A stretch of DNA of 64,000 bases, from the NCBI GenBank assembly GCA_016869595.1, contig VGDT01000006.1, forward strand, positions 28,213-92,212, read 5' to 3'. This DNA comes from Alphaproteobacteria bacterium. Lineage in GTDB: Bacteria > Pseudomonadota > Alphaproteobacteria > Rhizobiales > Beijerinckiaceae. The position numbers and the translations under genes are program-made. Under the pieces are notes generated by a model. That model was not told the DNA's origin and searched no databases. It saw only the letters and a program-made list of their open reading frames with translations. The stretch's first letter is position 1. Every line of letters begins with the position of its first letter. Below, one piece after another: positions 18,336 to 27,080 of the stretch.

Positions 18336-18363
18336 TTGACGGCCGCCCCCGCTTCGCTTATCC
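18336..18363 (+). promoter_or_regulatory. Candidate housekeeping promoter of rplM-rpsI
   Basis: TTGACG (18336-18341) and TTATCC (18358-18363) are separated by 16 bases and resemble alphaproteobacterial sigma-70 promoters. The leader to rplM would be about 35 bases. This is a pattern match only. Confidence 0.45.
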
Positions 18364-18405
18364 ACCCGGCATCGGAACCTTTGAGTTCACGCGGAATCTC
18401 TCCTC

Positions 18406-18876
18406 ATGTACGGCAAAACCTATTCGGCGAAACCCGCCGACATCGAAAAGAAGTGGGTGCTGATCGACGCCTCCGGGCTTATCGTCGGTCGCCTCGCGAC
18501 GATCATCGCGCTGCGGCTTCGCGGCAAACACAAGGCGAGCTTTACGCCGCATATGGACGATGGCGACAACATCGTCGTCATCAACGCCGACAAGGTTGTT
18601 CTGACCGGCCGCAAGCGCGACCAGAAGGTCTATCACCATCACACGGGCTTCCCCGGCGGCATCAAGGAACGCTCGGCGAAGTTCATTCTCGAGGGGCGCT
18701 TCCCCGAGCGCGTCCTCGAAAAGGCCGTGCAGCGCATGCTGCCGCGCGGTCCCCTGGGCCGCAAGCAGCTCGGCAATCTGCGAGTCTATAAGGGCGCCGA
18801 ACATCCGCATGCGGCGCAAAATCCGCAGTCGCTCGACGTCGCCGCCCTCAACGCCAAGAATAGCCGGAGCGCCTGA
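18406..18876 (+). CDS. rplM: 50S ribosomal protein L13
   Basis: 156 aa, slightly longer than the 142-aa E. coli protein because of a C-terminal extension rich in Ala and Asn. Recognised by [47 protein letters not shown] and [16 protein letters not shown]. It binds early during 50S assembly. It is followed two bases later by rpsI, the conserved rplM-rpsI operon. Confidence 0.98.
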   Translation: MYGKTYSAKPADIEKKWVLIDASGLIVGRLATIIALRLRGKHKASFTPHMDDGDNIVVINADKVVLTGRKRDQKVYHHHTGFPGGIKERSAKFILEGRFPERVLEKAVQRMLPRGPLGRKQLGNLRVYKGAEHPHAAQNPQSLDVAALNAKNSRSA

Positions 18877-18878
18877 TC

Positions 18879-19358
18879 ATGGCCGAGACCACTCTTTCCT
18901 CGCTTTCCGATCTGCAGGCGAATGTCGTCCCAGCGCCGGAAGCGCCCCGCTATGTGCAAAAGCTCGACAAGCAGGGCCGCGCCTACGCCACTGGCAAGCG
19001 CAAGAACGCCGTCGCGCGCGTCTGGGTGAAGCCCGGCGCCGGCAAGATCACCGTCAACGGCCGCGACATTGAGGCCTATTTCGCGCGTCCCGTTCTGCGG
19101 ATGATCCTCGCGCAGCCGCTCGTCGTCGCCAAGCGCACTGGTCAATATGATCTCGTCGTTTCGGTCGCGGGCGGCGGACTTTCGGGTCAGGCCGGCGCGG
19201 TGCGCCATGGCCTCGCCAAGGCGCTGACCAATTACGAGCCGGAGCTGCGTCCCGCGCTCAAGAAGGAAGGGTTCCTGACGCGCGACTCCCGCGTCGTCGA
19301 GCGCAAGAAATACGGCAAGCGCAAAGCCCGCCGCAGCTTCCAGTTCTCGAAGCGCTAA
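18879..19358 (+). CDS. rpsI: 30S ribosomal protein S9
   Basis: 159 aa. The N-terminal 30 residues are an alphaproteobacterial extension, followed by [37 protein letters not shown] and the basic tail ending FQFSKR, which reaches the P-site tRNA. Co-transcribed with rplM and closed by a terminator 35 bases downstream. Confidence 0.98.
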   Translation: MAETTLSSLSDLQANVVPAPEAPRYVQKLDKQGRAYATGKRKNAVARVWVKPGAGKITVNGRDIEAYFARPVLRMILAQPLVVAKRTGQYDLVVSVAGGGLSGQAGAVRHGLAKALTNYEPELRPALKKEGFLTRDSRVVERKKYGKRKARRSFQFSKR

Positions 19359-19392
19359 GCTTCGCGTCCTTCGAAGTTGGACCAAACATATC

Positions 19393-19419
19393 AAGCGGCG
19401 CTTCGGCGCCGCTTTTATT
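19393..19419 (+). terminator. Rho-independent terminator after rpsI
   Basis: A 9-bp stem (AAGCGGCGC with GCGCCGCTT) around a TTCG loop, followed by TTATTTT. It ends the rplM-rpsI operon just before the convergent small gene. Confidence 0.88.
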
Positions 19420-19422
19420 TTG

Positions 19423-19776
19423 TCAGTAGACGCAAATTTTGAAGTCGCCTCCAAGCCAACAGGCGGGATCGGTTTTGGAGCGCTTCGCCTCTCCCCAGCG
19501 GGAGCTGATGCCGTCGCGGGTCAGTCCCCGCACTTCAGCGACGCCCGGCGAGATGACGGAGACGTTGATCACCGTCGCGCCGCCAAACGCGGGCTTTCCG
19601 GTTGGCGTGATCGAAAAGCTGCCGCCGCCATCGTCAGCCGAAAAATCGCACTTACCCTTATAGGGCGTCATGCCGGCGCTGATCACAACGCACCTCGCCG
19701 GCTTGGCGTCGGCGTTCGCGACAAAAACATGCTGCGCGACGACGACTGACCCAATCAAACAGGCAATTCTTTTCAT
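19423..19776 (-). CDS. Small exported protein of unknown function
   Basis: 117 aa from ATG 19776, which overlaps the stop of the upstream peptide transporter as ATGA, so the two are translationally coupled. A signal peptide is clear (MKRIACLIGSVVVAQHVFVANADA). The mature part has four cysteines (RCVVIS, KCDFSA, PACWLG, KICVY) that could form two disulfides, and it ends at the last of them. I do not recognise a family. Confidence 0.72.
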   Translation of the reverse strand: MKRIACLIGSVVVAQHVFVANADAKPARCVVISAGMTPYKGKCDFSADDGGGSFSITPTGKPAFGGATVINVSVISPGVAEVRGLTRDGISSRWGEAKRSKTDPACWLGGDFKICVY

Positions 19777-21155
19777 GAAAGTCGCTCCCATTGTCCAACG
19801 CTCGCCTCGCAGAAAGGCATGAGGCCGCTAAGCGGCCGCCGCGCCGCTTCGACGATCAACGCGCCGACGACGCCGAGCGCGCCCATGAGCAGAAAGAAAT
19901 ATAGGCTTGGGACGCTCGACCAAAAACTGCCGAGCCATCCCGCCATAAGATTGCCGAGAAACATCGAGGTAAACCAAAAACCCATCAGCGCCGAGCGCGA
20001 ACCTTGAGGCGCGACATGCGAAACGAGCGACAAAGCGATCGGCGAGAAATGCAGCTCCGAAACGGTGATGATGGCAAAATAAGCGAATAGCCAAAGCCAG
20101 CTCGCCTTGCCGCCGCCGCTCGTCCAAGCAGCGAGCGCCATGACGCCATAACTCACCGCGACGCCAAGACAGCCAAGCGACATTTTGCGAATCGTCGAAG
20201 GCTCGCGCCCGAACCGCGCGAGCCGGGCCCATAGCGAAACGAGCAGAGGCGTGAAGAGAAAGATCATCAGCGGATTGAAGGCCTGAAACCATGTCACCGG
20301 AAGTTCGGCGCGCCATCCGAAGACATCGAGGCCGCGATCCGTCGATTGAGCGGCCCAGAGCGCGATCGTATTGCCCTGCTGCTCGAAAGCCGCCCAGAAA
20401 AGCGCGGAGGGCGCAAAGAGCAACAGAAGCGTGAACAGGGACCTTCGAAAATGGGCGTGCGTCTGCGCCGTCGGTTTGCGCCTTTCGTTACGAGACGGTT
20501 CTGGCGGCAGACTCGGGAGACCGATCACGTAAGTCACAAGTCCGATGACCATGCCGACGCCCGCGCAGGCGAAGCCAAAATGCCAGCCAATCGTCTCCCC
20601 GATTGTTCCGCAAACGAGCGGCGCGAAGAAAGCGCCGATATTGATGCCGACATAGAAGATCGAATAGGCGCGGTCGCGACGAACGTCCGCCGGCGCGTAA
20701 AGCTCGCCGACCTGCGTCGAGATGTTTGGCTTGAAGAAGCCACAGCCAGACGCGATGAGAAGCATCGCGATTAAGAACAGGGAATCGTAGGCCATCATGA
20801 AATGTCCGGCCGCCATCGACGCCGCGCCGATGACGATCGTGCGCGTGCGACCGAGCCAGCGGTCGGCGATCAGCCCGCCGAGGATCGGCATGAGATAAAC
20901 GAGGCCCGTATAGAGCCCATAGATTTGCGAGGCGAAAGGCTGAGCGGCGAGCGGACCGGAGAGCGTTTCGAGCCCACGCCTCAATTCACTCAGGCCGAGC
21001 GCTGCGTTCATATGCTCCGGCGTCAAAAGATACTCGACCATGTAGAGAACGAGAAGCGCGCGCATGCCGTAATAGGAAAAGCGCTCCCACATTTCCGAAG
21101 CGAAGAGGAAGGCAAGTCCGCGCGGTTGGTCGAGAAATTCTTCGCTTCGCTGCAT
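19773..21155 (-). CDS. Proton-dependent peptide transporter (POT family)
   Basis: 460 aa, twelve-helix MFS-type membrane protein. The first helix carries the POT proton-coupling motif ExxERFxYY (as EMWERFSYYGMR). Further matches are GGLIADRWLGRTRTI and GFFKPNISTQVGELY (the second POT signature). It imports di- and tripeptides with protons. With the Yej system and the M17 peptidase this is the second peptide-uptake route in 16 kb. The small exported protein gene overlaps its 3' end. Confidence 0.92.
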   Translation of the reverse strand: MQRSEEFLDQPRGLAFLFASEMWERFSYYGMRALLVLYMVEYLLTPEHMNAALGLSELRRGLETLSGPLAAQPFASQIYGLYTGLVYLMPILGGLIADRWLGRTRTIVIGAASMAAGHFMMAYDSLFLIAMLLIASGCGFFKPNISTQVGELYAPADVRRDRAYSIFYVGINIGAFFAPLVCGTIGETIGWHFGFACAGVGMVIGLVTYVIGLPSLPPEPSRNERRKPTAQTHAHFRRSLFTLLLLFAPSALFWAAFEQQGNTIALWAAQSTDRGLDVFGWRAELPVTWFQAFNPLMIFLFTPLLVSLWARLARFGREPSTIRKMSLGCLGVAVSYGVMALAAWTSGGGKASWLWLFAYFAIITVSELHFSPIALSLVSHVAPQGSRSALMGFWFTSMFLGNLMAGWLGSFWSSVPSLYFFLLMGALGVVGALIVEAARRPLSGLMPFCEASVGQWERLS

Positions 21156-21192
21156 TCGTTCTCGTCGAATTGAGCCTTCCTTCGGCGCCAGC

Positions 21193-21267
21193 TAGATCAC
21201 GCTGCATTTAGGCGGAATCGCCCAAATGCAGATAACGTGATCGATTCTAAAAGTTTAGAGCGCGCTC
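21193..21267 (+). repeat. Interspersed repeat A, partial copy 1
   Basis: Consists of a hairpin (GCTGCATTTAGGCG with CGCCCAAATGCAG) followed by GTGATCGATTCTAAAAG and GAGCGCGCTC. It is the left 75 bases of an element seen in full at 50007-50122 and 62158-62268. Translated from GTG 21238 it reads VIDSKSLERAL, the same frame as in the other copies. Confidence 0.85.
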
Positions 21268-21311
21268 TATCTCCCCCGCAGGCGGCTTCTATAGACGATG
21301 GCTTGATCGCC

Positions 21312-21776
21312 TCAAATCGCGCCCACGTCGAGGCCGGCCGCCACGAACATCCCCAGTTCGCGGCAAGACTCGACGAAGTCTTCGCGCCATTCGCCGCGCA
21401 AAATGAGCGGCTCGCGTATCGCGCGCCAGCGCAGGCCCGTCACGATCGTCTCGACGCCGCGCCGCGTTCCCGTCCCATCATGGCCGGCGCGGATGTAAAG
21501 CGCATAAGGCAGGCCCTGCGTTCGCTCCAGCAGCGGATAATAGCATCGGTCGAAGAAGTCCTTGAGCGCGCCGCTCATGTAGCCGAGGTTTTCGGTGGTT
21601 TCGAGTATGACCGCCTGAGCGGCGAGAACATGTTCGGGCGTCGTGACGAAAGGGCTGAGCGCTTCAACCTCGACGCCCTCGATCTCGGGCGACCCCGCGC
21701 CGCCGATGACCGCATCGCGCAGCCGCTCAGTATTGGGCGACGGCGCGTGCGCGATGATCAGCAGACGCTTTGGCAA
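21312..21776 (-). CDS. Flavodoxin-fold NAD(P)H-dependent oxidoreductase
   Basis: 154 aa with a flavodoxin-like fold: a first strand KRLLIIAHAPSPNTERL supplies the FMN-phosphate loop, ILETTENLGYMSGALKDFFDR the second FMN loop, and YALYIRAGHDGTG the third. The substrate is unknown. It lies 10 bases downstream of a small membrane-protein gene on the same strand, probably one operon. Confidence 0.82.
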   Translation of the reverse strand: MPKRLLIIAHAPSPNTERLRDAVIGGAGSPEIEGVEVEALSPFVTTPEHVLAAQAVILETTENLGYMSGALKDFFDRCYYPLLERTQGLPYALYIRAGHDGTGTRRGVETIVTGLRWRAIREPLILRGEWREDFVESCRELGMFVAAGLDVGAI

Positions 21777-21786
21777 GCTTGCGCGG

Positions 21787-21972
21787 CTACCAGGGATGGA
21801 ATTCCGGCACGTAAATCAGCTTCATGCAGATCGCCACAGCGATGACCACGAGCATCACCAACAGCGCGCTGTAGCCGATCACCGAATAGACCGACGCATC
21901 GTAAACCGTATCCACGAGTCTGAGCGCATATGTTTTCAATGCGCCGTCTCTTTCCGCGACCTGTTTCGCCAT
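21787..21972 (-). CDS. Small single-pass membrane protein
   Basis: 61 aa with one strongly hydrophobic helix (about 28-52, YSVIGYSALLVMLVVIAVAI) and a short polar N-terminal helix. No family recognised. It immediately precedes the flavodoxin-fold gene, so it may anchor or accompany that protein; this is inference from position only. Confidence 0.6.
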   Translation of the reverse strand: MAKQVAERDGALKTYALRLVDTVYDASVYSVIGYSALLVMLVVIAVAICMKLIYVPEFHPW

Positions 21973-22065
21973 GACCGCTCCTCCTTTTGGAAGCGGGCGC
22001 GACTACTTCGCCCTTAGGTGCAAAGGTAGGGGACTCGCAGGCCGGCGCCAATCTACTTTTAGCGA

Positions 22066-22254
22066 TTATTTTGATGGCTGCAGTTGGCTGCGAGCGCTTG
22101 TGGATCTGCGCTTTTTTGCCAATTCGACGACTTTGGCCCTTTGCAATTCCGACATCGACATCCAGCCGGCGATCTCGGCGCGCGTGCGGCCGCAGCCGAC
22201 GCAAATGTCATCCCGATTGAGTTCGCAAATTTTTATGCACGGACTGTCGACCAC
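22066..22254 (-). CDS. DUF1289 family cysteine-rich protein
   Basis: 62 aa from GTG 22254 (GGTGGG lies just upstream). It has the DUF1289 pattern SPCIKICELNRDDICVGCGR with four cysteines that probably bind zinc or an Fe-S cluster, then EIAGWMSMSELQRAKVVELA and a basic tail. The frame is open much further upstream, but that part overlaps argC and is unlike the family. Function unknown. It diverges from argC. Confidence 0.82.
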   Translation of the reverse strand: MVDSPCIKICELNRDDICVGCGRTRAEIAGWMSMSELQRAKVVELAKKRRSTSARSQLQPSK

Positions 22255-22401
22255 TGACCCACCGATAAATGGCGCGACGCCGAAGCGACTGCCAGAACCT
22301 TCCCGCCGCGCTATAGGATGGAGCGCAACGCGCGTCAAAATCGCCAGACGGTTCTTCGCGCGAATCTTTTTCTCTTCATCCAAATCGATTAGATGCGTGC
22401 C

Positions 22402-23316
22402 ATGACGACCAAGATCTTCATCGACGGCGACGCCGGCACCACCGGGCTCGAAATCCGCGAGCGGCTCGCCGGGTGCCCAGACATCACGCTCCTTGCGCTC
22501 CCGCAGGAGCAGCGCAAGGACGCCGCCGCCAAGCGCGACATTCTCGCTTCCGTCGATATCGCCATTCTGTGTCTGCCGGACGATGCGGCCAAGGAAACCG
22601 TCGCGCTCTGCGACGCGCTCGGCGGCCAAGGCCCAAGAGTGCTCGACGCCTCCACCGCCCATCGCGTCGCGGAAGGCTGGGTCTACGGTTTTGCGGAGCT
22701 TTGCGTGGGACAGGCGGCGGCGATCGCCAGTAGCCGCCGGGTGGCGAATGTCGGCTGCTACGCTAGCGGCGCCATTGCGCTCATTCGCCCGCTCGTCGAC
22801 GCCGGACTCATTCGACCGACCCAGCCGCTGACGATCAACGCCGTCTCAGGCTATTCGGGCGGCGGCAGGCAGATGATCGAAGCCTATGAGAGCGGCCAAG
22901 CGCCGGCCTTCGAGCTTTATGCGCTCGGCCTCGAGCATAAGCATGTGCCGGAGATCATGGCCTATGGAAAGCTCACGCAGCGGCCGCTTTTCGCGCCCTC
23001 CGTCGGTAATTTCCGCCAGGGCATGCTCGTCTCGATTCCGCTGGTGCTTGACGCTTTGCCCGGCAAGCCCAGAGCCGGAGATTTGGAAGACGCCTATGCG
23101 CGCCACTACGCCGACGTGAAACATGTCCGGCCCGCGCCCGCGCCCGCAAGCGGCAAGCTTGACGCCCTGGCGCTAAACGGGACTGACGACATGGAGGTCT
23201 TTGTCATCGCCAATGAGGCGCGCGGTCATGCCCTGCTTGTCGCTAGGCTCGACAATCTCGGCAAGGGCGCGGCAGGCGCGGCGGTCCAAAACCTCGACCT
23301 GATGCTTGGAAAGTGA
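22402..23316 (+). CDS. argC: N-acetyl-gamma-glutamyl-phosphate reductase (short type)
   Basis: 304 aa, the shorter ArgC class. NAD(P) loop IFIDGDAGTTGLEI, catalytic Cys119 in NVGCYASGAI, substrate-site SGYSGGGRQM and HKHVPEI. It reduces N-acetylglutamyl phosphate to the semialdehyde in arginine synthesis. The start is probably ATG 22402 rather than the in-frame ATG 22393, since the family begins close to the first strand. In many relatives argC follows rpsI; here about 3 kb of minus-strand genes separate them. Confidence 0.95.
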   Translation: MTTKIFIDGDAGTTGLEIRERLAGCPDITLLALPQEQRKDAAAKRDILASVDIAILCLPDDAAKETVALCDALGGQGPRVLDASTAHRVAEGWVYGFAELCVGQAAAIASSRRVANVGCYASGAIALIRPLVDAGLIRPTQPLTINAVSGYSGGGRQMIEAYESGQAPAFELYALGLEHKHVPEIMAYGKLTQRPLFAPSVGNFRQGMLVSIPLVLDALPGKPRAGDLEDAYARHYADVKHVRPAPAPASGKLDALALNGTDDMEVFVIANEARGHALLVARLDNLGKGAAGAAVQNLDLMLGK

Positions 23317-23334
23317 AGCGACTAGTGAGTTGCG

Positions 23335-23358
23335 CTACTCACTACTCACTACTCACTC
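23335..23358. repeat. Short tandem repeat CTACTCA
   Basis: Three and a half units of a CTACTCA-type heptamer run between the argC stop and the stop of the convergent transglycosylase gene and extend into the latter's last codons. The preceding ACTAGTGAGT can pair with the repeat units to form a hairpin, so it may end transcripts. Confidence 0.5.
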
Positions 23359-24423
23359 CACGTAGGCGGTGGCGCCTGCGGGAAGCTTTGCCGCAACGTC
23401 CTCGTAGCGGCTGGTGCGCTTATCCATCATCGTCTCGAAGGCTTCATGCACTTCTTGGACTGAACGAACCTTAAGCCGCCGGCCCTGCTGCTCATAGAAG
23501 ATCGGCTTATTAGCGCGCGCGGGCCTGGGGAGCAGCGCCGCCGCCGACGTGTGCGGCGCCTCTTCCACGGTTCTCATGAAGCGCTCGGCGTCGTCCGGAC
23601 CCAGGAAGTGGATGAGATAGGTCTCGCCGGAGGTCAGCGGACGGCCGATCTTTTCAGCGATCCTGGCGCTGTCCTTCTTCAGCATTTCCGCGGCGAGAGC
23701 GGCTGAAAGATATGGGTCGTTGCGCAAATTGAGGATTTGCGCCCGCTTCTGGCCGCTGACTCGCGGCCCCTCGTCGCTCGCGATCGCCGCCGCCGTATCG
23801 CCGTGGCCGTGACGCCAGCCGAAGGTTTTCATCGCCTTAAACCACGTCTTCTCGACAAATTGGAAAAGGCCGCTCGCAGACGACGTCCGGGCCTTCGCCG
23901 TCGAGGAGAAATTTGATTCCTTGTCGGCGATCGCCATGAGGAGCGCCGGATCCATTTCCGTCGTCTGAGCGGCCTTGACGACGTGCTCGACGATCGACTG
24001 CTGCACCTTGACCGACCCGAACCGCATTACGCCAGGCGGGTCTGAGAAATCATCATCGTCGAGACGATGCGACCAGGTGAGCGCCGCCTGCTCCAGAGAG
24101 AAATCTGAGTCGAGCGCCGTGTCGTCTTCGACCGATTCCGTCGTCAGCGCGGCCAGCGGGAACCCGGCGGCGCGGAGGCGCGTGGCGCGGGCGGTTCGCT
24201 CCGGACGAGGCGCGTCCTCCCGTTCGGAGGTCATCGCCAATACAGCGAGCACAGAGAGAAAGGTCGCGACGCAGAGCGCGCGCAACAGAGGAGAACAGGA
24301 ATGATCGAGAAGGAAGCCCGACAGACCCCGTCGGGGCGAACCATTGGACCGCCGGCGTGAACGAGGCGGCGCAGTCTTCTTACCTTTCGAAGGCGGCGGA
24401 GCGTTCGTCAGCGTAACCGTCAT
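23353..24423 (-). CDS. Membrane-anchored lytic transglycosylase-like protein
   Basis: 356 aa. A basic, Pro-rich cytoplasmic N-terminus (1-44) precedes one membrane helix (about LRALCVATFLSVLAVLAM). The periplasmic part contains an SLT domain: MDPALLMAIADKESNFSSTA holds the catalytic Glu, followed by SSASGLFQFVEKTWF, the goose-lysozyme-like signature. By family it cleaves peptidoglycan glycan strands. ATG 24423 is preferred; the upstream extension to 24549 would run through the palindrome at 24443-24463 and has no family support. Confidence 0.88.
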   Translation of the reverse strand: MTVTLTNAPPPSKGKKTAPPRSRRRSNGSPRRGLSGFLLDHSCSPLLRALCVATFLSVLAVLAMTSEREDAPRPERTARATRLRAAGFPLAALTTESVEDDTALDSDFSLEQAALTWSHRLDDDDFSDPPGVMRFGSVKVQQSIVEHVVKAAQTTEMDPALLMAIADKESNFSSTAKARTSSASGLFQFVEKTWFKAMKTFGWRHGHGDTAAAIASDEGPRVSGQKRAQILNLRNDPYLSAALAAEMLKKDSARIAEKIGRPLTSGETYLIHFLGPDDAERFMRTVEEAPHTSAAALLPRPARANKPIFYEQQGRRLKVRSVQEVHEAFETMMDKRTSRYEDVAAKLPAGATAYVE

Positions 24424-24442
24424 GCTTCGCGGGTTCTCCACA

Positions 24443-24463
24443 TTTACGCAAAGTTTGCGTAAA
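24443..24463. promoter_or_regulatory. Perfect palindrome, candidate operator
   Basis: Ten-base arms TTTACGCAAA and TTTGCGTAAA around a single central G, 20 bases upstream of the transglycosylase start codon. Such a perfect odd-length palindrome is typical of a dimeric helix-turn-helix repressor site. The regulator is not in the window. Confidence 0.65.
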
Positions 24464-24672
24464 CAGAAGGTTACCTGCGAGGCAGGGCGAAAGATCGGCG
24501 CCTGAGGCCATGATTGCGCCACAATCGCGATAGCGCCGCAAGCGCACAATCGCGCTTTAGTCCTTGTTTTACAATAATTTCCGAAGATGAACGGGCCGCA
24601 GCCGCCACAATGGCGCCATCAGCCGAGCGGCCGCGCGACGAAGCGATGTCCCGAAAAGGAAAGCTCGCGCCC

Positions 24673-25119
24673 CTAAAAGAGATTTGTCACTTTGGAGAGC
24701 ATGCCCTGGAGCAGATGATATTCCGGGCCGGCGGTGGGCGTCGTGCGCGAGATAAAGTCGATCGGCTTGCCGTCCTCCATGCCGTAATCGGCGACGCGCT
24801 GAACCTTCTTCGACTTGTCGAAATAAACCGCATAGACCCGCTGATCGGTAATGTTCTGCGGCATGAAGGCGAAGGACCGCTCAATCCGCTGGCTGACGTA
24901 ATACCAGGCGTCGCCGCCAACCGTGGACGTCGTCGACGGCGTGCCGAGCGTCGACATCACCTGCTGCGCCGACATGCCGGGCTTGACTTGCGAAGTGCTG
25001 CGCGAATCGAGAATGGCGCCGCGATTGACGACGCCCTCATATCCAAGGCAGCCCGAAAGCCCGACGGCAATGCCGGCGACGGCCGCCCCACGAAAAACGC
25101 TGCGCAAGGTCCGCGCCAT
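24673..25119 (-). CDS. bamE: Outer-membrane assembly lipoprotein BamE
   Basis: 148 aa. Lipoprotein signal with lipobox LSGC (Cys24), then the SmpA/OmlA (BamE) domain: VKPGMSAQQVMSTLGTPSTTSTVGGDAWYYVS and VYFDKSKKVQRVADYG. It belongs to the Bam complex that inserts beta-barrel proteins. It diverges from the DUF177-plsX-fabH-ihfA block, an arrangement conserved in Hyphomicrobiales. Confidence 0.93.
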   Translation of the reverse strand: MARTLRSVFRGAAVAGIAVGLSGCLGYEGVVNRGAILDSRSTSQVKPGMSAQQVMSTLGTPSTTSTVGGDAWYYVSQRIERSFAFMPQNITDQRVYAVYFDKSKKVQRVADYGMEDGKPIDFISRTTPTAGPEYHLLQGMLSKVTNLF

Positions 25120-25296
25120 GAAAATCTCCGCAATCTTGTGCCGCGGCGCCCGCGCCCGGTCGATCATTCGTCGCCAAATCCGTAATCTTCGGACGCAGCG
25201 AAAGCAAGACAGCGCTTCTTGCATCGCGCCGCGCTGGCGTCTGTGCGTCGGCGCACATATTTGGTTGAAGGAATGAGGCGAGCTGGAGGCGACGCA

Positions 25297-25851
25297 ATGA
25301 ACGAAGCTTTTGAAGCGCATCCGCCATTGACGCGCCGTCTCGCCCTTTCCGACGTGCCGCCCGAAGGCCTCGACCTCGCTATCGACGCAACGCCGGCTGA
25401 ATGCGCGTCGTTGGCGCGGCATAATGCGTTGCCGGCGGTCCGCGCGCTTCACGCCGAGCTGCGCGCGCGGCGATGGCGCGGGGATGGACTGGAGATCGAC
25501 GGCGAATTGCGCGCCAGCATTCGGCAAACCTGCGTCGCCACACTCGAGGAATTCGACTCGGAGATCGTCGAACCCATTCATATGCGCTTTGCGCCGCCCC
25601 CGGACGAGACTCCACGCAGCCGACGGCGCCATGAGGAGTCGACCGAAATTACCCTGGATGAGGATCCGCCAGACCCGTTGATCGGCGGCGGCGTTGATCT
25701 TGGCGCCGTCATCTCGGAGTTCTTTACGCTGGCGCTCGATCCCTATCCCCGCAAGCCGGGGGCGCATTTCGTCGAGCCCAAGCCTGACGACGGATCGCTC
25801 AAGATCTCGCCTTTCGCCGCGCTGCGCCGGCTCAAGCCGCGCGGCGAGTGA
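25297..25851 (+). CDS. DUF177 (YceD-like) protein
   Basis: 184 aa from ATG 25297, fixed by GGAGG seven bases upstream. It matches the alphaproteobacterial DUF177 family: RRLALSDVPPEGLDLAI, a middle segment with SIRQTCVATLEEFDSEI (the single family cysteine), and the acidic-to-hydrophobic ISEFFTLALDPYPRKPGA. YceD/DUF177 proteins are linked to 23S rRNA accumulation. It precedes plsX, as in most bacteria. Confidence 0.9.
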   Translation: MNEAFEAHPPLTRRLALSDVPPEGLDLAIDATPAECASLARHNALPAVRALHAELRARRWRGDGLEIDGELRASIRQTCVATLEEFDSEIVEPIHMRFAPPPDETPRSRRRHEESTEITLDEDPPDPLIGGGVDLGAVISEFFTLALDPYPRKPGAHFVEPKPDDGSLKISPFAALRRLKPRGE

Positions 25852-26003
25852 GGCGAGACATCATAGGCACTTGCGCGCATGGCCAGCAAATGGCAAGTCG
25901 CCCGCGGGGGCGAGAGCGTGGACGCGCTTCTCGGACGCGTCACAAAAGCCGGTCAATAATTTAAGACCGCGGATCGGGCGCGCAGTCGGGAGAAACGTAA
26001 TAA

Positions 26004-27080
26004 ATGCCGCAGACTGTTCGGATCGCGCTCGACGCGATGGGCGGCGATTTCGGTCCGAAGGTGACCATAGCGGGCGCGGCTAGCGCGCTCGAACGGCGTC
26101 CGCACAGCCGCTTCTTGCTCATCGGCGACGAGCCGGCGATCCGCGCGCAGCTTGAGCGCCATCCGCGCCTCGCCGAATGCGCGGAAGTGCGTCACTCTTC
26201 CGTCTCGATCCGCATGGACGACAAGCCGAGCCAGGCGCTCCGCTATGGACGTCGCGTCTCGTCGATGTGGCTCGCCATTGAGGCCGTTAAGAAAGGCGAC
26301 GCCGACGTCGCGATTTCCGCCGGCAACACCGGCGCCCTCATGGCCATGGCGAAAATTTGCCTGCATACGATGGCGCGCGTCGATCGGCCGGCCCTCGCCT
26401 GCCTGTGGCCAACGCTGCGCGGCCAATCCGTCGTGCTTGACGTCGGCGCCTCGATGGGCGCCAACGCCAGCCATTTGGTCGATCTTGCGATCATGGGCGC
26501 GGCGATGGCGCGAGTGATCCTGGGACTTGAGCGTCCAACTGTGGGTCTGCTCAACGTCGGCACCGAGGAAATCAAGGGCATCGAGGAAGTGAAGGCCGCC
26601 TCGATCAAGCTGCGCGACCTCGCTTTGCCAGGCTTCGACTATCGCGGCTTCGTTGAGGGCGACGGCATCGGCAAGGGCGTCGTCGACGTGGTCGTCACCG
26701 AGGGCTTTACTGGCAACATCGCCCTTAAGACCGCCGAAGGAACGGCTGCGCAGATCGCCGCCTATCTCAAAGAGGCGATGGGCGGCACGCTGCTCGCCAA
26801 GCTCGGCTATCTTCTTGCGCTCGGCGCCTTTCGCGAGCTACGCGCCAAAATGGACACGCGAGCGACGAACGGCGGCGTCTTTCTCGGGCTCGAAGGCATC
26901 GTCATCAAGAGCCACGGCGGCGCCGATTCGGTCGGCTTCGCCCGGGCCGTCGAGATCGGCCATGAAATGGCTGGCAGCGACCTGCTCAATCGTATTCGCG
27001 ACACCGTCGCGCTGGCGCACAGGCTCGGGGAACAGGACGGCGCCGATCAGACCACACCTCCCCGGGAAACCGCTCAGTGA
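26004..27080 (+). CDS. plsX: Phosphate acyltransferase PlsX
   Basis: 358 aa, soluble enzyme that makes acyl-phosphate from acyl-ACP for phospholipid synthesis. Recognised by [67 protein letters not shown] and [23 protein letters not shown]. Its stop overlaps the fabH GTG start, so the two are coupled. Confidence 0.97.
   Translation: MPQTVRIALDAMGGDFGPKVTIAGAASALERRPHSRFLLIGDEPAIRAQLERHPRLAECAEVRHSSVSIRMDDKPSQALRYGRRVSSMWLAIEAVKKGDADVAISAGNTGALMAMAKICLHTMARVDRPALACLWPTLRGQSVVLDVGASMGANASHLVDLAIMGAAMARVILGLERPTVGLLNVGTEEIKGIEEVKAASIKLRDLALPGFDYRGFVEGDGIGKGVVDVVVTEGFTGNIALKTAEGTAAQIAAYLKEAMGGTLLAKLGYLLALGAFRELRAKMDTRATNGGVFLGLEGIVIKSHGGADSVGFARAVEIGHEMAGSDLLNRIRDTVALAHRLGEQDGADQTTPPRETAQ

Noticed and set aside
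22255..22662. Upstream extension of the DUF1289 frame
   Set aside because: Runs antisense to argC and is unlike the family; GTG 22254 gives the normal short protein.
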